A DNA stretch of 64,000 nt, taken from contig CALYLX010000020.1 in assembly GCA_944990035.1 (NCBI GenBank), positions 1 through 64,000 of the forward strand, given 5' to 3'. Numbering within the stretch: the stretch's first letter is position 1; every line of letters begins with the position of its first letter. Source of the stretch: Clitopilus passeckerianus (taxonomy: Eukaryota; Basidiomycota; Agaricomycetes; Agaricales; Entolomataceae). Under the pieces are notes generated by a model. That model was not told where the DNA came from, did not search any database, and was given only the letters and a program-made list of their open reading frames with translations. The position numbers were made by a program, and so were the translations under genes. Below, piece after piece: positions 1 to 13,003 of this stretch.

Positions 1-74
1 ATCAGGTCAGGGGGATTATTTTCGGCTTCAGAGTTGTCAGGCGGTCGGCGAATAAGCAGGTCAGACACATCCAT
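1..74 (-). CDS. Possible 5' end of an upstream gene (partial)
   Basis: An ATG read on the minus strand at 74 opens a frame (MDVSDLLIRR...) that stays open to the window edge, about 24 codons. It follows a pyrimidine-rich stretch that could be a 5' leader, and it would be divergent from the chitin synthase gene. Too short to identify, and it may be chance. Confidence 0.3.
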   Translation of the reverse strand, partial: MDVSDLLIRRPPDNSEAENNPPDL

Positions 75-391
75 GACTGTCGGAGACGGGCTTGAGTGGC
101 CTGGAGGCTGCGTTGAGGAAAATTGATGGGGATAGCAAGGCTCAGTAATCCAAATGCCATCGACACGAATCGATGGTTGGTAGTGCTAGGGAGAATAATT
201 AAAATACAATACAAAGTGTAGTTTAGCCTCAAGTTAGAAACAAAAAGTTTCAACTTTGACGGCAAAACGTTATGGTTGTTGCGGTGAAATTGAGCCGAGA
301 CGGGAGTCGAACCTGAACTAGCCTGTGTTTGGCCTTGTGCTCAGACAAATCTCAGTCCCACCCTCTCACTCTTTCAACACCACAACCTACA
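75..391. other. Upstream region of the chitin synthase gene
   Basis: No gene is seen here. The CT-rich and CA-rich stretch just before the ATG at 392 resembles a fungal 5' leader. The chitin synthase frame extends upstream of that ATG only through a GTG, so 392 is preferred as the start. Confidence 0.4.
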
Positions 392-3300
392 ATGGACTCA
401 CGGGGAGACAGGCGCCTCCCCGCGCTGCTCGTCCTCAGAGCCAGCAGCCACATTCAAGATCGCCGGCTCCTTATCCCGACCAGCAGCCCTCGCAACAGCA
501 ACAACAACGGCCTCAGCAGCAACAGAGCCAGCAGAGAGACCAAAACCGTTATTCGACCTCAAACCCCACTTCTCCTCGACAACCGCAATACGACGCCGCT
601 CAGAGAGGCGTTTCCTTCCAAAATGTCGACAGCCCAGACCCCAACAGGGCACGACATATGGGCTCTGCCTACCAGCGTCAGTTGCCTCCACATGGCGCAG
701 GCGCGGGATCTGGTGCTGGTGGAGATCCGGAAGCTGGCGAATATTTCGACCCTTCCAAGGTCGGCAGGAAGAAGAGTCTCGTCAGGCCTGATAGAGAGAA
801 AATCGATCCTAGTCATAGACAATGGCATCTTCGCACACATATTCAGCAGGCTGAAGATGAGGGTCGCACCAGGATTGGAGTAATGCCGTCGAGTATGTTC
901 ATCTCTCCAATTTCCTGTCTTCACCGTATCTGACGAACACATCGTTCATTTTCTCTGAACAGCGACTGGCAACCAACCTCAACGCGACACATTGCGTCGT
1001 GGAAGGTCTCTCCTTGGCCGCGAGCAAGACCAACACGAGTCTCATCTCACTCTCTTCAAACGTGGCACCATTCGGCGCAAGAAATCTGTCCCCGAAGCGG
1101 GTGCCGTTCCACTCCCTGACTCTAAACCCAAAAAGCGTGGGTGTTGGCGAGGTCCTGGTCCTGGTGGACCATGGATGACTTACTGCCTCGTCGCAACGTT
1201 TTGGGCTCCCCATTCTTTTGAGAGCAATTGGTAGGTCTCTCTATGCAGAATATTATCAGAACTTGGAAATGAATATCACGGTTACTAGGTCTAGGCACCC
1301 CCGAACGCCAACGGGCATGGCGCGAAAAGATGGGATTGATCTCCTCATTCTCATTCTCATGGCAGGCGTCGGTTTCCTCACCTTCGGGTTCACCGAAGCT
1401 GTCTGCGGTACACCCCTAATCGCTTCCATGGAGGTCAAATCGGCGACTCCTTCATTGGTAACTCATCTGTTGTTATCAACGGTTACGACTACGACTTCAG
1501 CAAGTTCCAGCATCCCAGGGTTGGCCCTTTCAATGGAAGCACGAACCCTGTACTTGAGGGTAACTGGAACGTTGGCGGCAACGACGCGAGCTTCTTGTTC
1601 CAGAAAGTCAACGAGAATTGCTTGGGTTTGATCAAGAAAGCCAATAGCTCATCCATCAGTGGCAGTGGGTCAAAATTAGATTGGTACTTCCCCTGCAATG
1701 TCTATTCGCAGTATGGGAACCAGGCGGCAAATTTCACCGGTTATGAGCAAAGTACCAGTTGCCATACTTCTAGCGCAGCGAGGACAAAGCTTGCTGGGTC
1801 AAAACGTCAAGGACAGGTCTACTTCACCTGGGATGACGTGCATAATCCCCAGAGGAACCTTGCTGTTTACGAGTCGTAAGTCGAACCTTTACCAAATAGG
1901 GGTTCGGTTACTCAATTCGGTTGCCTTGCAGTACCGTCCTTGACCTTAACAAGCTCAACTGGCTTAGTCGCGCGCAAGTCGATTATCCCACCCTTTTCGA
2001 CGAGATGAAGGCCCCGAATGGCACATACAACGGCAAAGACCTCACAATGATGTTCATGCGCACCTCTCAGCAGCAACACGGCCACTGCTTGCAGGACATT
2101 GTCTCGGTTGGATTTATCGATACCAACAGTATTGGTTGCGTTGCGTCATCGGTCGTGCTCTATCTCTCCTCATCTTCATCATCGGAGTCGTCGCCATTCG
2201 TTTCGTCATGGCCGTCATGTTCGCTTGGTTCTTCTCTTGGAAGTTAGGCAACTTCCAGAAAGAGACCTACGAGCAACGCATGCAACGTTCCGCCGAGATC
2301 GAGAACTGGTCAAGTGACATTTATCGAGCGGCCCCCAGCCAGTACAGGCCCAATGTCAACAAGAAGGGTGCCATGGCTGAGAAGAGGAAGACCACCTTCG
2401 GCTTGCCAAGTTATTCCCGCTTTACTCCGTCGGAGAACGCTCCCGGCGGTGTTGGTGCGACACGGCCGACGACGACGTATGGAAACCTTGATGCGAACTG
2501 GAAGCGTTCGACAGTTTACTCGAGTGCCGGGAAGGGTGGCTCTAAGGGTGGAAGCGAGCCGTCCAGCAAGAGTTCTATGTCGCTGCCCGAGGCACCATGC
2601 CCATTCCCCTTGAACAATGTCGTTCCACAACCCGCGCCGGATTGGGAGCCTTATGGTTATCCCCTCGCGCATACAATCTGCTTGGTCACCGCATACTCGG
2701 AGTCCTTTGAAGGTCTCAGGACTACACTCGATTCACTTGCCACCACGGATTACCCGAATAGCCATAAGCTCATCCTCGTCATCGCTGATGGTATGGTCAA
2801 GGGAGCAGGAAATGATTTGACAACTCCCGAGATCGTATTGACGATGATGAAGGAGTTCGTCGTTCACCCCAGCGAGGTCGAGCCCCATTCCTATGTCGCT
2901 ATTGCCGATGGACACAAGAGGCACAACATGGCAAAGGTTTATGCTGGGTTTTACGACTACGACGACGCGACAGTGGAGAAATCCAAGCAGCAGCGCGTTC
3001 CTATCGTTCTGGTGGCGAAGTGCGGCAACCCTCTGGAAGCAACCGACGCGAAGCCTGGTAATCGTGGCAAGCGCGACAGTCAGATCGTGTTGATGGCGTT
3101 CTTGCAGAAGGTTATGTTCGATGAGAGGATGACTACTTTCGAGTATGAGTTCTTCAATTCGATTTGGAGGGCAACGGGTGTTAGTCCGGATCGGTATGAG
3201 CTGCTGTTATGTGTGGATGCGGATACGAAGGTATTCCCGGATTCGTTGACGAGGATGGTTAGTTGTATGGTGCATGATGAGGAGATTATGGGACTTTGTG

Positions 3301-5047
3301 GGGAGACGAAGATTGCGAATAAGGCGGAAACTTTCGTGACCATGATACAGGGTAGGTTCCTTTTTTAATCCGTTTCTGAATTGGGATACTGATGGATTTT
3401 TCAGTCTTTGAATACTACATCTCCCACCATTTGACCAAAGCTTTCGAGTCCATGTTCGGTGGTGTTACCTGTTTGCCTGGTTGTTTCTCCATGTATCGCA
3501 TCAAGGCTCCCAAGGGCGATTCTGGCTATTGGGTCCCCATCCTCGCCAACCCGGATATCGTCGAGCATTACTCTGAGAACGTCGTCGACACCCTGCACAA
3601 GAAGAATTTGTTGCTCCTCGGAGAGGATCGTTACCTCACGACTCTCATGCTCAAGACCTTCCCCAAGCGCAAGAACATGTTCTGCCCGCAGGCAGTTTGC
3701 AAAACCGTCGTCCCCGACACCTTCCGAGTTCTCCTTTCGCAGCGTCGTCGTTGGATTAACTCCACCATCCACAATCTTGCGGAGTTGGTGCTTGTCCGCG
3801 ACCTTTGCGGTACTTTCTGCTTCTCAATGCAGTTCATCGTCGGTATCGAGTTGGCTGGCACGTTGGTCCTTCCCGCCGCCATCTCATTCACACTCTACCT
3901 CATCATCCAGGCCATCGTTCCCGGAGGTCCTAGCACCACCATTCCCTTGGTCCTTCTCGCTATCATCCTGGGTCTTCCCGGCCTTCTGATTGTCGTGACG
4001 TCTCGCAAGGTTGCGTACATCGGATGGATGTTGGTCTACCTTCTTTCGCTACCGATTTGGAACGGTCTTCTTCCGGCATATGCGTTCTGGCACTTTGACG
4101 ACTTCTCCTGGGGTCAGACGAGAAAGGTTGAGGGTGACAAGGAGGAGACCATGGAGACAAGGACGGAGAATTTGATTCTAGCCATATCGTTATGAAGCGG
4201 TGGGCTGAGTTCGAGAGGGATAGGAGGTGGAAGGCGGGAATGCAGAGCAGGGATTCGACATACTACGACAAGAAGTAAGCATTTCTCTCTCTTGGCTTGA
4301 CGCGTGTATTGACTGGTTCCTCCCATTAGGACGGAAAATAGCAATAGGTACTCGATGGCCTCAATTTCGGATAATACGCACCCTATGCCCTCTGGTGGAT
4401 ATGATACCAGCACTATGGATACAAGCTTCAATAACGGATCTTCTCGCCCGCGTCATGACAGCAATGCGCTGCTCATGCTTCCTGCACCCTTGTCAGTCAC
4501 TCGTCCACCGATGTCCTCGACCTCGACGGTCGGTCGGTCAAGCGAGGACAACTACTTGTCGGACTCTGCATCTTATTCGAACCAACGCCTGATCCCAAGC
4601 CCCCAATCCTTGGATCAAGATTCGTATGAGTCTGGTGGCCAGCGATCTACACCCTCGCATGGTGGACGATATGAACCCCCACCCAGAGTCATGAGTCCTG
4701 CCTCGCCTGCTACATCCGACCCCTTCCGCAATAGCCTTGCTTCTCCCGCAGCCTACGACGAATCCACGTCTTTCATGCCTGATTATGGAGACGACGGGCA
4801 TAGTCCATCCGCTCCAAACTCGAGGCGGGCTTCTGGCAGGGGTTTCAGCCTGACTGATAGTGGCCCTGTCCCCGGACCTGAAGGTGTACGACGGGTGTCG
4901 AGGCAGACTGGAAGGCGGCCGACTTCGCAGGTTCCTCAGCAGCCTCAGAACAACAGGTACTCGAGGAACTCGATTGGATATAGCCTACCTCCAGGCGCGG
5001 CACCACCCCAACCTTACCATGGAAGCAGTAATGGGCACAGCTCATAA
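392..5047 (+). CDS. CHS3: Class IV (Chs3-type) chitin synthase, frame broken by small indels
   Basis: Membrane GT2 enzyme that polymerises UDP-GlcNAc into chitin at the plasma membrane. The Gln/Pro/Ser-rich cytosolic N-terminus leads into a basic RGCW segment, membrane segments ([31 protein letters not shown]), a long central loop and the catalytic core with [25 protein letters not shown] and the family motif QRRRW. A multi-pass region and a Ser/Pro-rich tail follow. Introns at 893-962, 1231-1294, 1876-1931, 3352-3404 and 4275-4329 have GT-AG ends. The conserved protein jumps frame near 411, 1208, 1346, 1414, 2168 and 4150. Each jump is cured by one base, usually in a C or G run, and there is no loss of conserved residues. 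That fits base-call errors better than old decay, but recent inactivation is possible. The class IV call rests on similarity of the core to yeast Chs3. A partner-type Skt5 homologue lies at 61-63 kb. Confidence 0.9.
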
Positions 5048-6576
5048 GCCACCAAGATTAGATCGAGAGCAACAATCTGTCCCCTTTTCCTTTGGATTCA
5101 TCTGACTCTTTCTCTCCTCATTGACTCGTGCATACCCCATGATTACTTGCGACGTCGAGCTTCGGACGGACAGGACAAATGAACTGCTACTACTGAACGT
5201 ACTTTTCTAAAGTGCATATCGTTACCTACCTATCACCTACCATTATCTATTTACGTGCTCCTTGCTTGCTGATTGGAGTACATAATTCCCTTCGCCGTAT
5301 TTACGACCCTCCTCGCTATCGCCTACCTGTTTTCCTCAATCCTCAATCCTGCCGCGAAGGTAGTACGAAACATACATGAAATTTGCACATCTCACTTTAT
5401 ATTCCTTCTGGACTATTTCTCTCCTTTGGCATTAGTTTTCCTTCACCCTGTGACTGATTTACGTCCCCTCTTTCGAGCATGTGTAAAATACGACCCGGAA
5501 TGAAGTTGCAGTTCGCTATGAACACCACGATGCGTTCATCTTGTGAATGACACGGCTTTGGCGGCGTTTCTGCGGGTTCTGTATACCTTGTTCCAGAGTC
5601 CAGACGCAAGGCAAACATGCTGTGGCGTCGTCGGTCGAACGTTCTGCAAAACTTCGGGCCGCTTTGCAATTTTCTCAAGCAATCATCAATGCCGACATTG
5701 CAACTGTCATTCGATGTCAAAAATGATGTTTGGTTCTCTCAGAATTGCCACAAGCTTTTCGTGCAGATTAGATGTTATCTGATCGAGGTCATCTGGGTGC
5801 AACCTGAGGTATCCCATGGGCCTGGCAAAAATTAGACGCAATTGATGCACCGTACGGGATGGAAGGCGACCGAAGGCCTTTTGTCGCCGTCCTCATCCTG
5901 GTCCTCATGATATTCTCTTGAGATTTGACGCAAAATCACAGTGGTCTGCGAGAAGCTTCTGAGCCGATTTGTACATGGAGCTTGCAGATTTTCTTCAATG
6001 TATCGTTGGAGCTTGTTGCTAGTTACATGTGGACTTTATGTGAATTGGTCCCGCCACCAAAGATATGCGAATGAATGCGAACATAGATGATGTCAATTGC
6101 AATGAATGGGGATGCTACCTTTCGGAGTTATAATCTCGTTTTGGCGCCTCGCTGCCGGTCAAAGGGGCTTGCTCATTGTGAAGATCGATGAGCAAAGGTT
6201 CTAGGAACAGCGGAAAGCTTAGAGCTTGAGCTTGAGGACGGCCGCCTCGCAAAATCGGTTCACATTAAGGAGACCATCAGACCACCACGTCTTCAAGCAA
6301 AGATCGTGGTGCCGGAACGCGGCCATTGCCAACACGTGTAAACAACTGGGACATTCGCCAAGCAGGGCCTGGTTCTGTCAAACTTTTCATTCTTGTACTC
6401 GTCGTTGCCCGCGACGACGGCAGGGACACTTGGGAGGCTTTTGTTTCGCTTTCCTCGACGTGTAAAGGGCATTCTTTCTTCAAAGTCTCAGCAATACCCC
6501 TCTCTGTTCGCCTCTGAGCGTGCAACACGACTTGGACAGTTACCATCAACTCAAATCTTTGAGCTGGAGACCACTC
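5048..6576. other. Intergenic region, no gene supported
   Basis: About 1.5 kb between the chitin synthase stop and the next ATG. Only short frames occur. One encodes a hydrophobic stretch (around 5273-5400) but lacks an ATG. It presumably holds the 3' UTR of the synthase and the promoter of the next gene. Confidence 0.4.
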
Positions 6577-9500
6577 ATGCCTTCGTTCGCGGGCCTCTTC
6601 GGTCGCAAGAAAAAATCGCCTGAAAACTATGCTGGCTCTTCAGCAGGCCATTCGATGAAGGAGGATTACTTCTCGACGACCTCGTCTCCTACTACAGAGT
6701 ATGTCACGCCAGACAAGCACATTCCCTCCAGTCCCAACGGACAGAGCATGTTCTCGCAAGAGTCAGGCCGGACAGGAAAGTCGTCAACTGTATACCCCAA
6801 TCTCCAGTCGTCGCCACCAAACAAACTACGCGTTCCAGGAATAGGGAGAAAGAAGAATTCAGCGGCTGAATCCTCGACCTCATTGGTCTCAGCCTATACC
6901 ACAGCGGATGACCCCACATCACACTATGCCACACCACCACGCCCTTCATACCTCAAGCATTCAAGGAATGGCTCAAACGGGTCTACAGATACAGATACCG
7001 ACCGTCGACTACGGCCGCCACCGTCCAAGTCAGCTATATTCGCAGCCTACAACGACCGTCAAGGCGCACTCTCTACGAGGTCTCTTCCTACCGAACGTAC
7101 ATCGTCTAAGGATCGATCCCCGGAAGTGCCGCCATTGCCACCACCGAAGAAGGGCTTTTTCTCGTGGGGAAAGTCTCCTTCCTCTTCGGCTGCCAAGAAG
7201 AAGGATAATTCGCGACCTGGTCCCGCCCCAATACAACTTACTACGCCTGAACACGACTCCTCGTTCAACCTCAAGTCATTCAGACATGTTGCTCCTTCTT
7301 CCAATATGTCAGCTGTTTCGAACGTTTCCAGCACGTCATTATCTCCCCCAATCCCCCGACCAAGAGGTTCGAGCACGACATCTGACTCGTCACAGCGGAT
7401 CTCCGTCGCCGCTTTCAGAGAGGCTCAAGCTCGTCGAAGCACAGCGGGTTCACCTGTACAGTCAGATCGAGCCCCTAGCCCATTCTCTAATAGGGCAGGA
7501 GTGGGGGTGGGGAAGCGGCCTTCTCAGACCCCTATCGCCCAAAAGCGGAGATCAGGACTCGCATATACCTCCGAAACGTCCGATGAAGAGTCTTCTGAGG
7601 AGGAAGAATCGGAGGACGACCAGCAGTCGACTATACGCGGACCTGGAGCACCTGTGAAGAGGAAGGGAACCCTCACTGCCAGGTCTGAAAGTGAACCTCA
7701 CTTGTACAAGGCGCGTGCGACCAAGTCGGAAGCTGGTCACGGTTTTTCTTCCAAAGCAAGGCCTTCTTTCAGCGCATCTGCGGTTCCGAGGCAGGAACCT
7801 ATGCCTCGAGCTCAGTCTGGCAATATCTTGTCGACCCATCTCACGACGTCGCCCAAAGAATCAGAGTTTGGCGTCAATACTGGCGCTCCTCGTTCACAAT
7901 CGAGCCTCGGCTACGCTGATACTGCCAGGCCCAGAGCTAGTGCATCTACAAGTGCTACTGCACCGCCAGCTGCCGCTCAAAACGCTACCAATGTTGTCAC
8001 CGGTAGACCTGAAGGTTAGCATTCCCAGTTCGCCTTGATTTTTAGCAATTATTGAACGCATATATCTACTATTTTAGGTGGCAGAGGCAAGCATCATGCT
8101 CAAGCTTCGTCAACGTCAACAGCAACTGTACAAGCGTGGTCAAATTCAGTGCATAATGCTAATCACCGTCGCACGGTCTCGTCATCGTCGTCTGGATCAA
8201 ATTACTCCTCGGATGACGCACCTTTGGCTACTCTCGTAGCACCGCGCCGACCAGGGAGTGCTATGTCCAACGCATCAGGTGCCAGCAGCCGACCTGCCAA
8301 TGCACCTAAACCGTTGATTGATATCAATGAGTTGACCAAGAGCAAGCCTATTACTGCTGCCGCAGCGAGAAGCAACACAGAAGGATTCACTCAAGGAAAG
8401 ACCACCTTGATTTCAAAAAGGTTGTCTGCTGAACCTGCGCCACTGAATGCGTCACCTCCCATGCCCTCTATATCTTCCAAGCAAACCTCGCCTCTTGTAC
8501 ACCACCCCATTGTGACGAGTGTTGATCCACCTAGGCAGTTCGTTTCTCCTCCCTCTTCCCCTGTTAAGGCCCCCATGAAGATTGATGGTCCAAGCCCAAG
8601 TCCAACAACGGCACAAGGAACGAGGGTTATCGTCGCAGGGAGACTTCCCCCCGTGAGGTCCAACACGCAGGATTCAGATGCCCTCTCCTTAGGATCGAAC
8701 CCGGCCAGGTCGAAGAGCTCGGACGACGTACAACCTAGAGCACGGGCAGGCATACACGACAGACTGAATAGGGTTGCGCAACTGAAGAGTGACACCAGGG
8801 TTGATACAAGTCCTGTCTCGGCTATGTCAGCCAGTCAGTCCACGCCGTTCACCAGGGATGTGCAGAGACCCACACAGACTGTGACACCTTCTTCATCTGC
8901 ACCCGTTTCTCGAACGACATCTCCTCGTGTGAAACATCAGATCATTAAGCCAGTCAAGTTGAGTCCTCCTGATGAGGATCTGGCAGGGCTGTTGGGCATT
9001 GGTGCTATTAACATGATTTCCGTGTCTGGTGATTCTTCATCGGAGGAGGAAGAGAGCAGTGAAGAGGAACAGGATAAGGACGAGGAAGAAGACAAACCTC
9101 AACAAAAGAAGGAAGAACCGAGTCGTATTGCGCCTATACCTATCAAACAGCGTGCCCCGCCTCCGGCATTCAGTGTTACTTCTCGACCGGCTGTGAAGAA
9201 GCCAGAAGGCACTGGGAATACCACCTCGACTGCAAATGCTAGGAACACACCTAGCCCTGCAGTTGGCGGTGGACGACAGAGGAGCAGTACGCTGTTCTCG
9301 ACACCACCAAGCTCGCTCGCTCCTACCCCCTACAAGACTCCCCCGTCATCTAGCAATGCCAGCAGCGTCTCAGCAACTTCAAGTGCAGGTGGGAAACCTG
9401 CTCCTACCACCCCTTCTACCGCTAGACCAATTGTCCGACGTGGAGAAGACGATAAAGAGACCTCAACTGGCCGATTTGGCGGCAGGCAGCGAAGCAGCAC

Positions 9501-10805
9501 AATGATGGCGTCCGTCACGCCTCCCGTCCCAACTTCGAACGTTATCACGCCCAGCATCAATGTCATCCCTGATCGACCCTTCGCTGGTCGTGGTGAGAGG
9601 CGAGAAAGTCCGGCAACGAGCTCTGCTGGAGACTCAAGCAGTGGGCGGATACCCTATACCCCTAAGGATGGCAGCGAGATCGGTTCCGCCATCTCGAAAG
9701 CTCCCGGTCGTGGAAACAGGCATGCCAAAAGGAGAAGTGTCAGCTTCGAGAATGACGACAAGCTTGAAGATGATAAGCCGAAGTCGCAGAAAGAGCTTGA
9801 GGACAAGAGGAAGGAGAGGCGGAGGAGCGAGGCTAAAGCTGCTATTGAGGTTTGTTTTACCTCGTCATGGACAACGTATATGATTACTGACCTTTGATCG
9901 TCTAGCTTGGCAATATTGTCAACGGCAAAGGACCTATCATACAAGATGACGATGAGGACGACGACATGCCGATCAATCAAGTCTATAATGGCGGTCCTCG
10001 CATGGCAGGAGTCAATCCTATGATGGGTATGGGCAACCCAGGCATGAACATGGGCTTCAATGGGTCACAGATGGGCAACGGGTGGAATATGGGCAACATG
10101 AACATGAATATGCCTGGTTGGCCTGGTCAACAGATGCAGAACCCCCAGATGCTCTCTCCGAATCAATTCATGCCGCCTATGCCTCCTCCAAATGCGGACC
10201 CCAACTACATGGTCGCTCACCAGCAAGCTCTCATGTACGCCAAGCAGGCTTACCAGATGGCCGTCGCTCAACAGGCTATGGCTGCTGCTGGAGAAGAATG
10301 GGAACGTGGTTCGACCATCGGCTTCGGCAATAATGGTGGCAGTGTGTATGGTGGTGGCAGCGTGTACGGCGGAGGGAGTGTGTATGGCGGCGGCATGTCC
10401 TCTGCTGCATCTGCTATCGGTACTCCTTTTGGAATGGGCATGGGCATGCCTAATATGGGGAATGGCTGGTCTGGCGGATCCGTCATCTTCCCCAACTCTG
10501 CTGGGTCCGTCTATGGAGGCATCACAAGCGCACGTAGCGAGTACGGCGGTGCGAGAGGTGCTCCCGCTTGGGATTCATCCAGAAGCGTTTACGGAGAGTC
10601 CTTCGGCCCCAGCTCCAATCGCTACAGCAAGAGTTTTGGTCAACGTGACTCGGCGTTCCTCCCACCTGTCCCTCCCATTCCCCAGAACAATGGCCGTAGC
10701 AGTCCGAGCGGGGCCCCTCGCTCGAGAACGACCAGCCAACCTGCCAACCCCAGTCGTATGCCAGGAAGGCGGCCACCACCCTCAAGTTGGAAGACTGGAG
10801 TATAG
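6577..10805 (+). CDS. Large Ser/Pro-rich low-complexity protein, function unknown
   Basis: Three exons (6577-8014, 8078-9849, 9906-10805) join into 1,369 residues with no frame break. The ATG at 6577 (MPSFAGLFGRKKK) is the first in frame. Exons 1 and 2 are Ser/Thr/Pro-rich and disordered with two acidic clusters (near 7590 and 9040). A charged segment (KSQKELEDKRKERRRSEAK) just before intron 2 is likely helical or coiled-coil and runs into LGNIVNGKGP and an acidic run. Exon 3 is Met/Asn/Gly/Gln-rich with three GGSVYG repeats. The basic N-terminus and phosphorylatable Ser content suggest a cytoskeletal, cell-cortex or scaffold role, but that is a guess. I recognise no enzyme domain or membrane segment. 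Both introns are canonical. Confidence 0.85.
10335..10388 (+). repeat. Three 18-bp coding repeats (GGSVYG)
   Basis: Three consecutive 18-nt units in exon 3 of the preceding gene each encode Gly-Gly-Ser-Val-Tyr-Gly. Synonymous third-position differences show that they are not a fresh slippage product. Confidence 0.85.
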
Positions 10806-11315
10806 ATGATGCCTCTCTCTTTTTCTTTCTGTCCTCAGGCTGCTTATTTATTGGTCATTTCTATTTTCTCCGTCAACATATGACTCTCATTTTCCAAGTC
10901 TATCATCATCATCTCTTCTTCAATGGACTTGCCGCGGACGAGTGTTCAACCAGACAATCCCATTACTCTCCGACGATGCATGAAAGCCCTTCGTATCACA
11001 CTATCACGCATCCACTGCATCTAATATTCCCCTCAAACCACTGTACTACATATTTTGGCATACTCACGCACGTTCACTCTCTTTTATTTCTTGCCTATCT
11101 TACAACACAGACCCACGCTCTTTTTGGTATCTCTCGACATTCCCTAAATTCATAATTTAGACAACAGAACATTATTATATCGATGTTCGGCTTGCCGTTG
11201 GGTAGTGTAAAATAAATTACAAGCAATACATTGAACGCCTCTCGAATCTGGGTGTAACAACTTGAACTACTTCATAAATATATAAATACTTTTCAGACCA
11301 AATGTGCAATGGATT
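10806..11315. other. Convergent intergenic region, no gene supported
   Basis: AT- and pyrimidine-rich sequence between two converging genes. It should hold both 3' UTRs. Nothing else was recognised. Confidence 0.4.
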
Positions 11316-12740
11316 CTATGCTGCCGCAATCACTGGTGTAGCCGTTTCATTTGCAACGGACAAACCAGCTAGCTTCTCCCCAAGGTGAACAGCAGATGCA
11401 GTATCGTCCCTCTCTCTGTGAGTAGAGTGGTCAGTACAGATTCAACTTGAAGGAGAGGCGTATTCTTACACTGGGCTTTCTAGTACAACAGTGGCCTCCG
11501 ATACTGGAGTAGCAGGTTCCTCGGTGGAGTCTGCGTCGCATGTTTTTGATTCCGCCTTCTCTATCCTAGTACCATCTGACGCAATACCACAGGCGCTGGA
11601 AGGCGTGGATTAGTGGGACGTACAGCGGGGATGAAAATCTCAATTTACCTGACAATCTGATCCCAGTAGCTTACGGGCTCAAATTCGTAGTGGAAGTCTC
11701 CGCCGAAATCTGCGTCTAACTGCGAACTGGGTATGAGCTCGGTTAGGTCTGGGTTGAATCGCATCTGGGTGGGTGGGTTAAAATTGGTTTTGACACTGAT
11801 TGGGGAGAGGAGGGAACCTTGTCTCTAGTAACGGGGTCTAAGAATGGTGAAATACCCTTGTAGAAGAAGCTTAGGAGCATAGGAAGGTTGACGATCATTG
11901 CACGGCCTAGAGTCTCGACATAGTGCTGTTGGAGGATGACAAGGACCTGCAACCATTTCAGCATTTTGCGCGACCAAAAAAAATCAGAAAACAACTAACC
12001 TTGCGAGCAACGGATATAGAAGGATTTGTTCGCAAAGTGCAGGACTTGTAATCAACTACGATTGCCAGAGACTCCTGGCCGGGCGGCATTAGATCTTTGG
12101 CTCGTTCCCTATGAACATTGTCAAGACCCTGACTACTTTGACGGAGATAATTGATAGACGAACAGGCACCAAACGAGATGACGAAGCTGGCGCGGACTTG
12201 TTTCGGTATTTTCAAGTCCAGGGCGCATGTAGAGGATGGGTCGGCCGTCCTTGTCGAATCCATTCAATACACTAGAGTACATAAGTTAGAATGTCTTCAA
12301 GGCGGGTATTTGGGGGTTTAAGTGTGTACTTGCATTTTCCCGGTCTCGCTCTCTATCCTGACTTCCTCGGGGGTATAAGGTCTGGTTTAAAGTCTCTTCT
12401 CCAGTCCATGGTACCCTTTATCCGTTTCTTAGCATCCGCGAGGTTCCACTTCGACGCCCGGCTGTACCGGGGCATGGTATCTAGTTTATTCAGCCATCTA
12501 AGCTCCCAGGGGTGATATGGGTCATCCTCAGGCAGCAGGAGTGACAACGCGTACTGAATTTAGCAGAAAAAAAATCAAAAAATATATTTTATGAGTTTCT
12601 AGTGAGTCACAGAAGAACTTCGGGACGTACCTCCCGGAGAGCCTCTATTTTTCTCGCTGCTCTTCCGTATACTCATGAACGGGGCTGACAGTGGTCCCCT
12701 CTGCGGGGTTGGTATGAACCTTGTGGGTCTTCTCCGCCAT
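11316..12740 (-). CDS. CRAL-TRIO (Sec14-like/Pdr16-type) lipid-transfer protein
   Basis: A lipid-exchange domain of the Sec14 superfamily, probably moving phosphatidylinositol or another lipid between membranes. Spliced on the minus strand from ATG 12740, it shows the N-terminal helical lobe (WELRWLNKLDTMPRYSRAS, WRRDFKPDLIP), then LNGFDKDGRPILYMRPG, the core LVILQQHYVETLGRAMIVN, LPMLLSFFYKGISPFLDP, and a C-terminal Ser/Thr/Glu-rich tail ending before TAG at 11316. About seven introns. Three single-base frame problems appear in the first two exons: a missing A near 12650, a missing C near 12370 and one extra base near 12340. The rest splices cleanly. It lies 263 bp from the divergent NOP10 gene. 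The family call is firm; the exact subfamily is not. Confidence 0.8.
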
Positions 12741-13003
12741 TCTACGTGGTTGAATGGTATAAAGTCGGAATAAAGAAAGGACGAGCTGGGCCTTGATGAG
12801 TACTCCGGCCTTTTGGTCAGGCCACTCAGCTGGAAACCGTCCGAGTGGACCGAGTCCGCCTCCCAAGGTCAAGTTCGTAATCTAAATTGACTGATAATGT
12901 CAAATCATGTGACCAATACAAACGGGGATCAGATGAAACCCCGGACCTGTAACTTTTCACAAACCTTCATCTTCCTCCGCACGCACTTTGAAGGTCGCCC
13001 ACC

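Noticed and set aside
325..933. Chitin synthase start upstream at 325 in a continuous frame
   Set aside because: That codon is GTG and no ATG precedes it in frame. The ATG at 392 plus one missing C gives a normal start, in line with the other single-base defects of the gene.
1208..1346. Programmed ribosomal frameshifting in the chitin synthase
   Set aside because: Six scattered shifts in one gene, with no slippery heptamer or pseudoknot seen, make a programmed mechanism implausible; base-call errors or recent mutation are simpler.
5273..5503. Hydrophobic small protein after the chitin synthase
   Set aside because: The frame starts with TTG, has no family similarity and lies in a probable 3' UTR.
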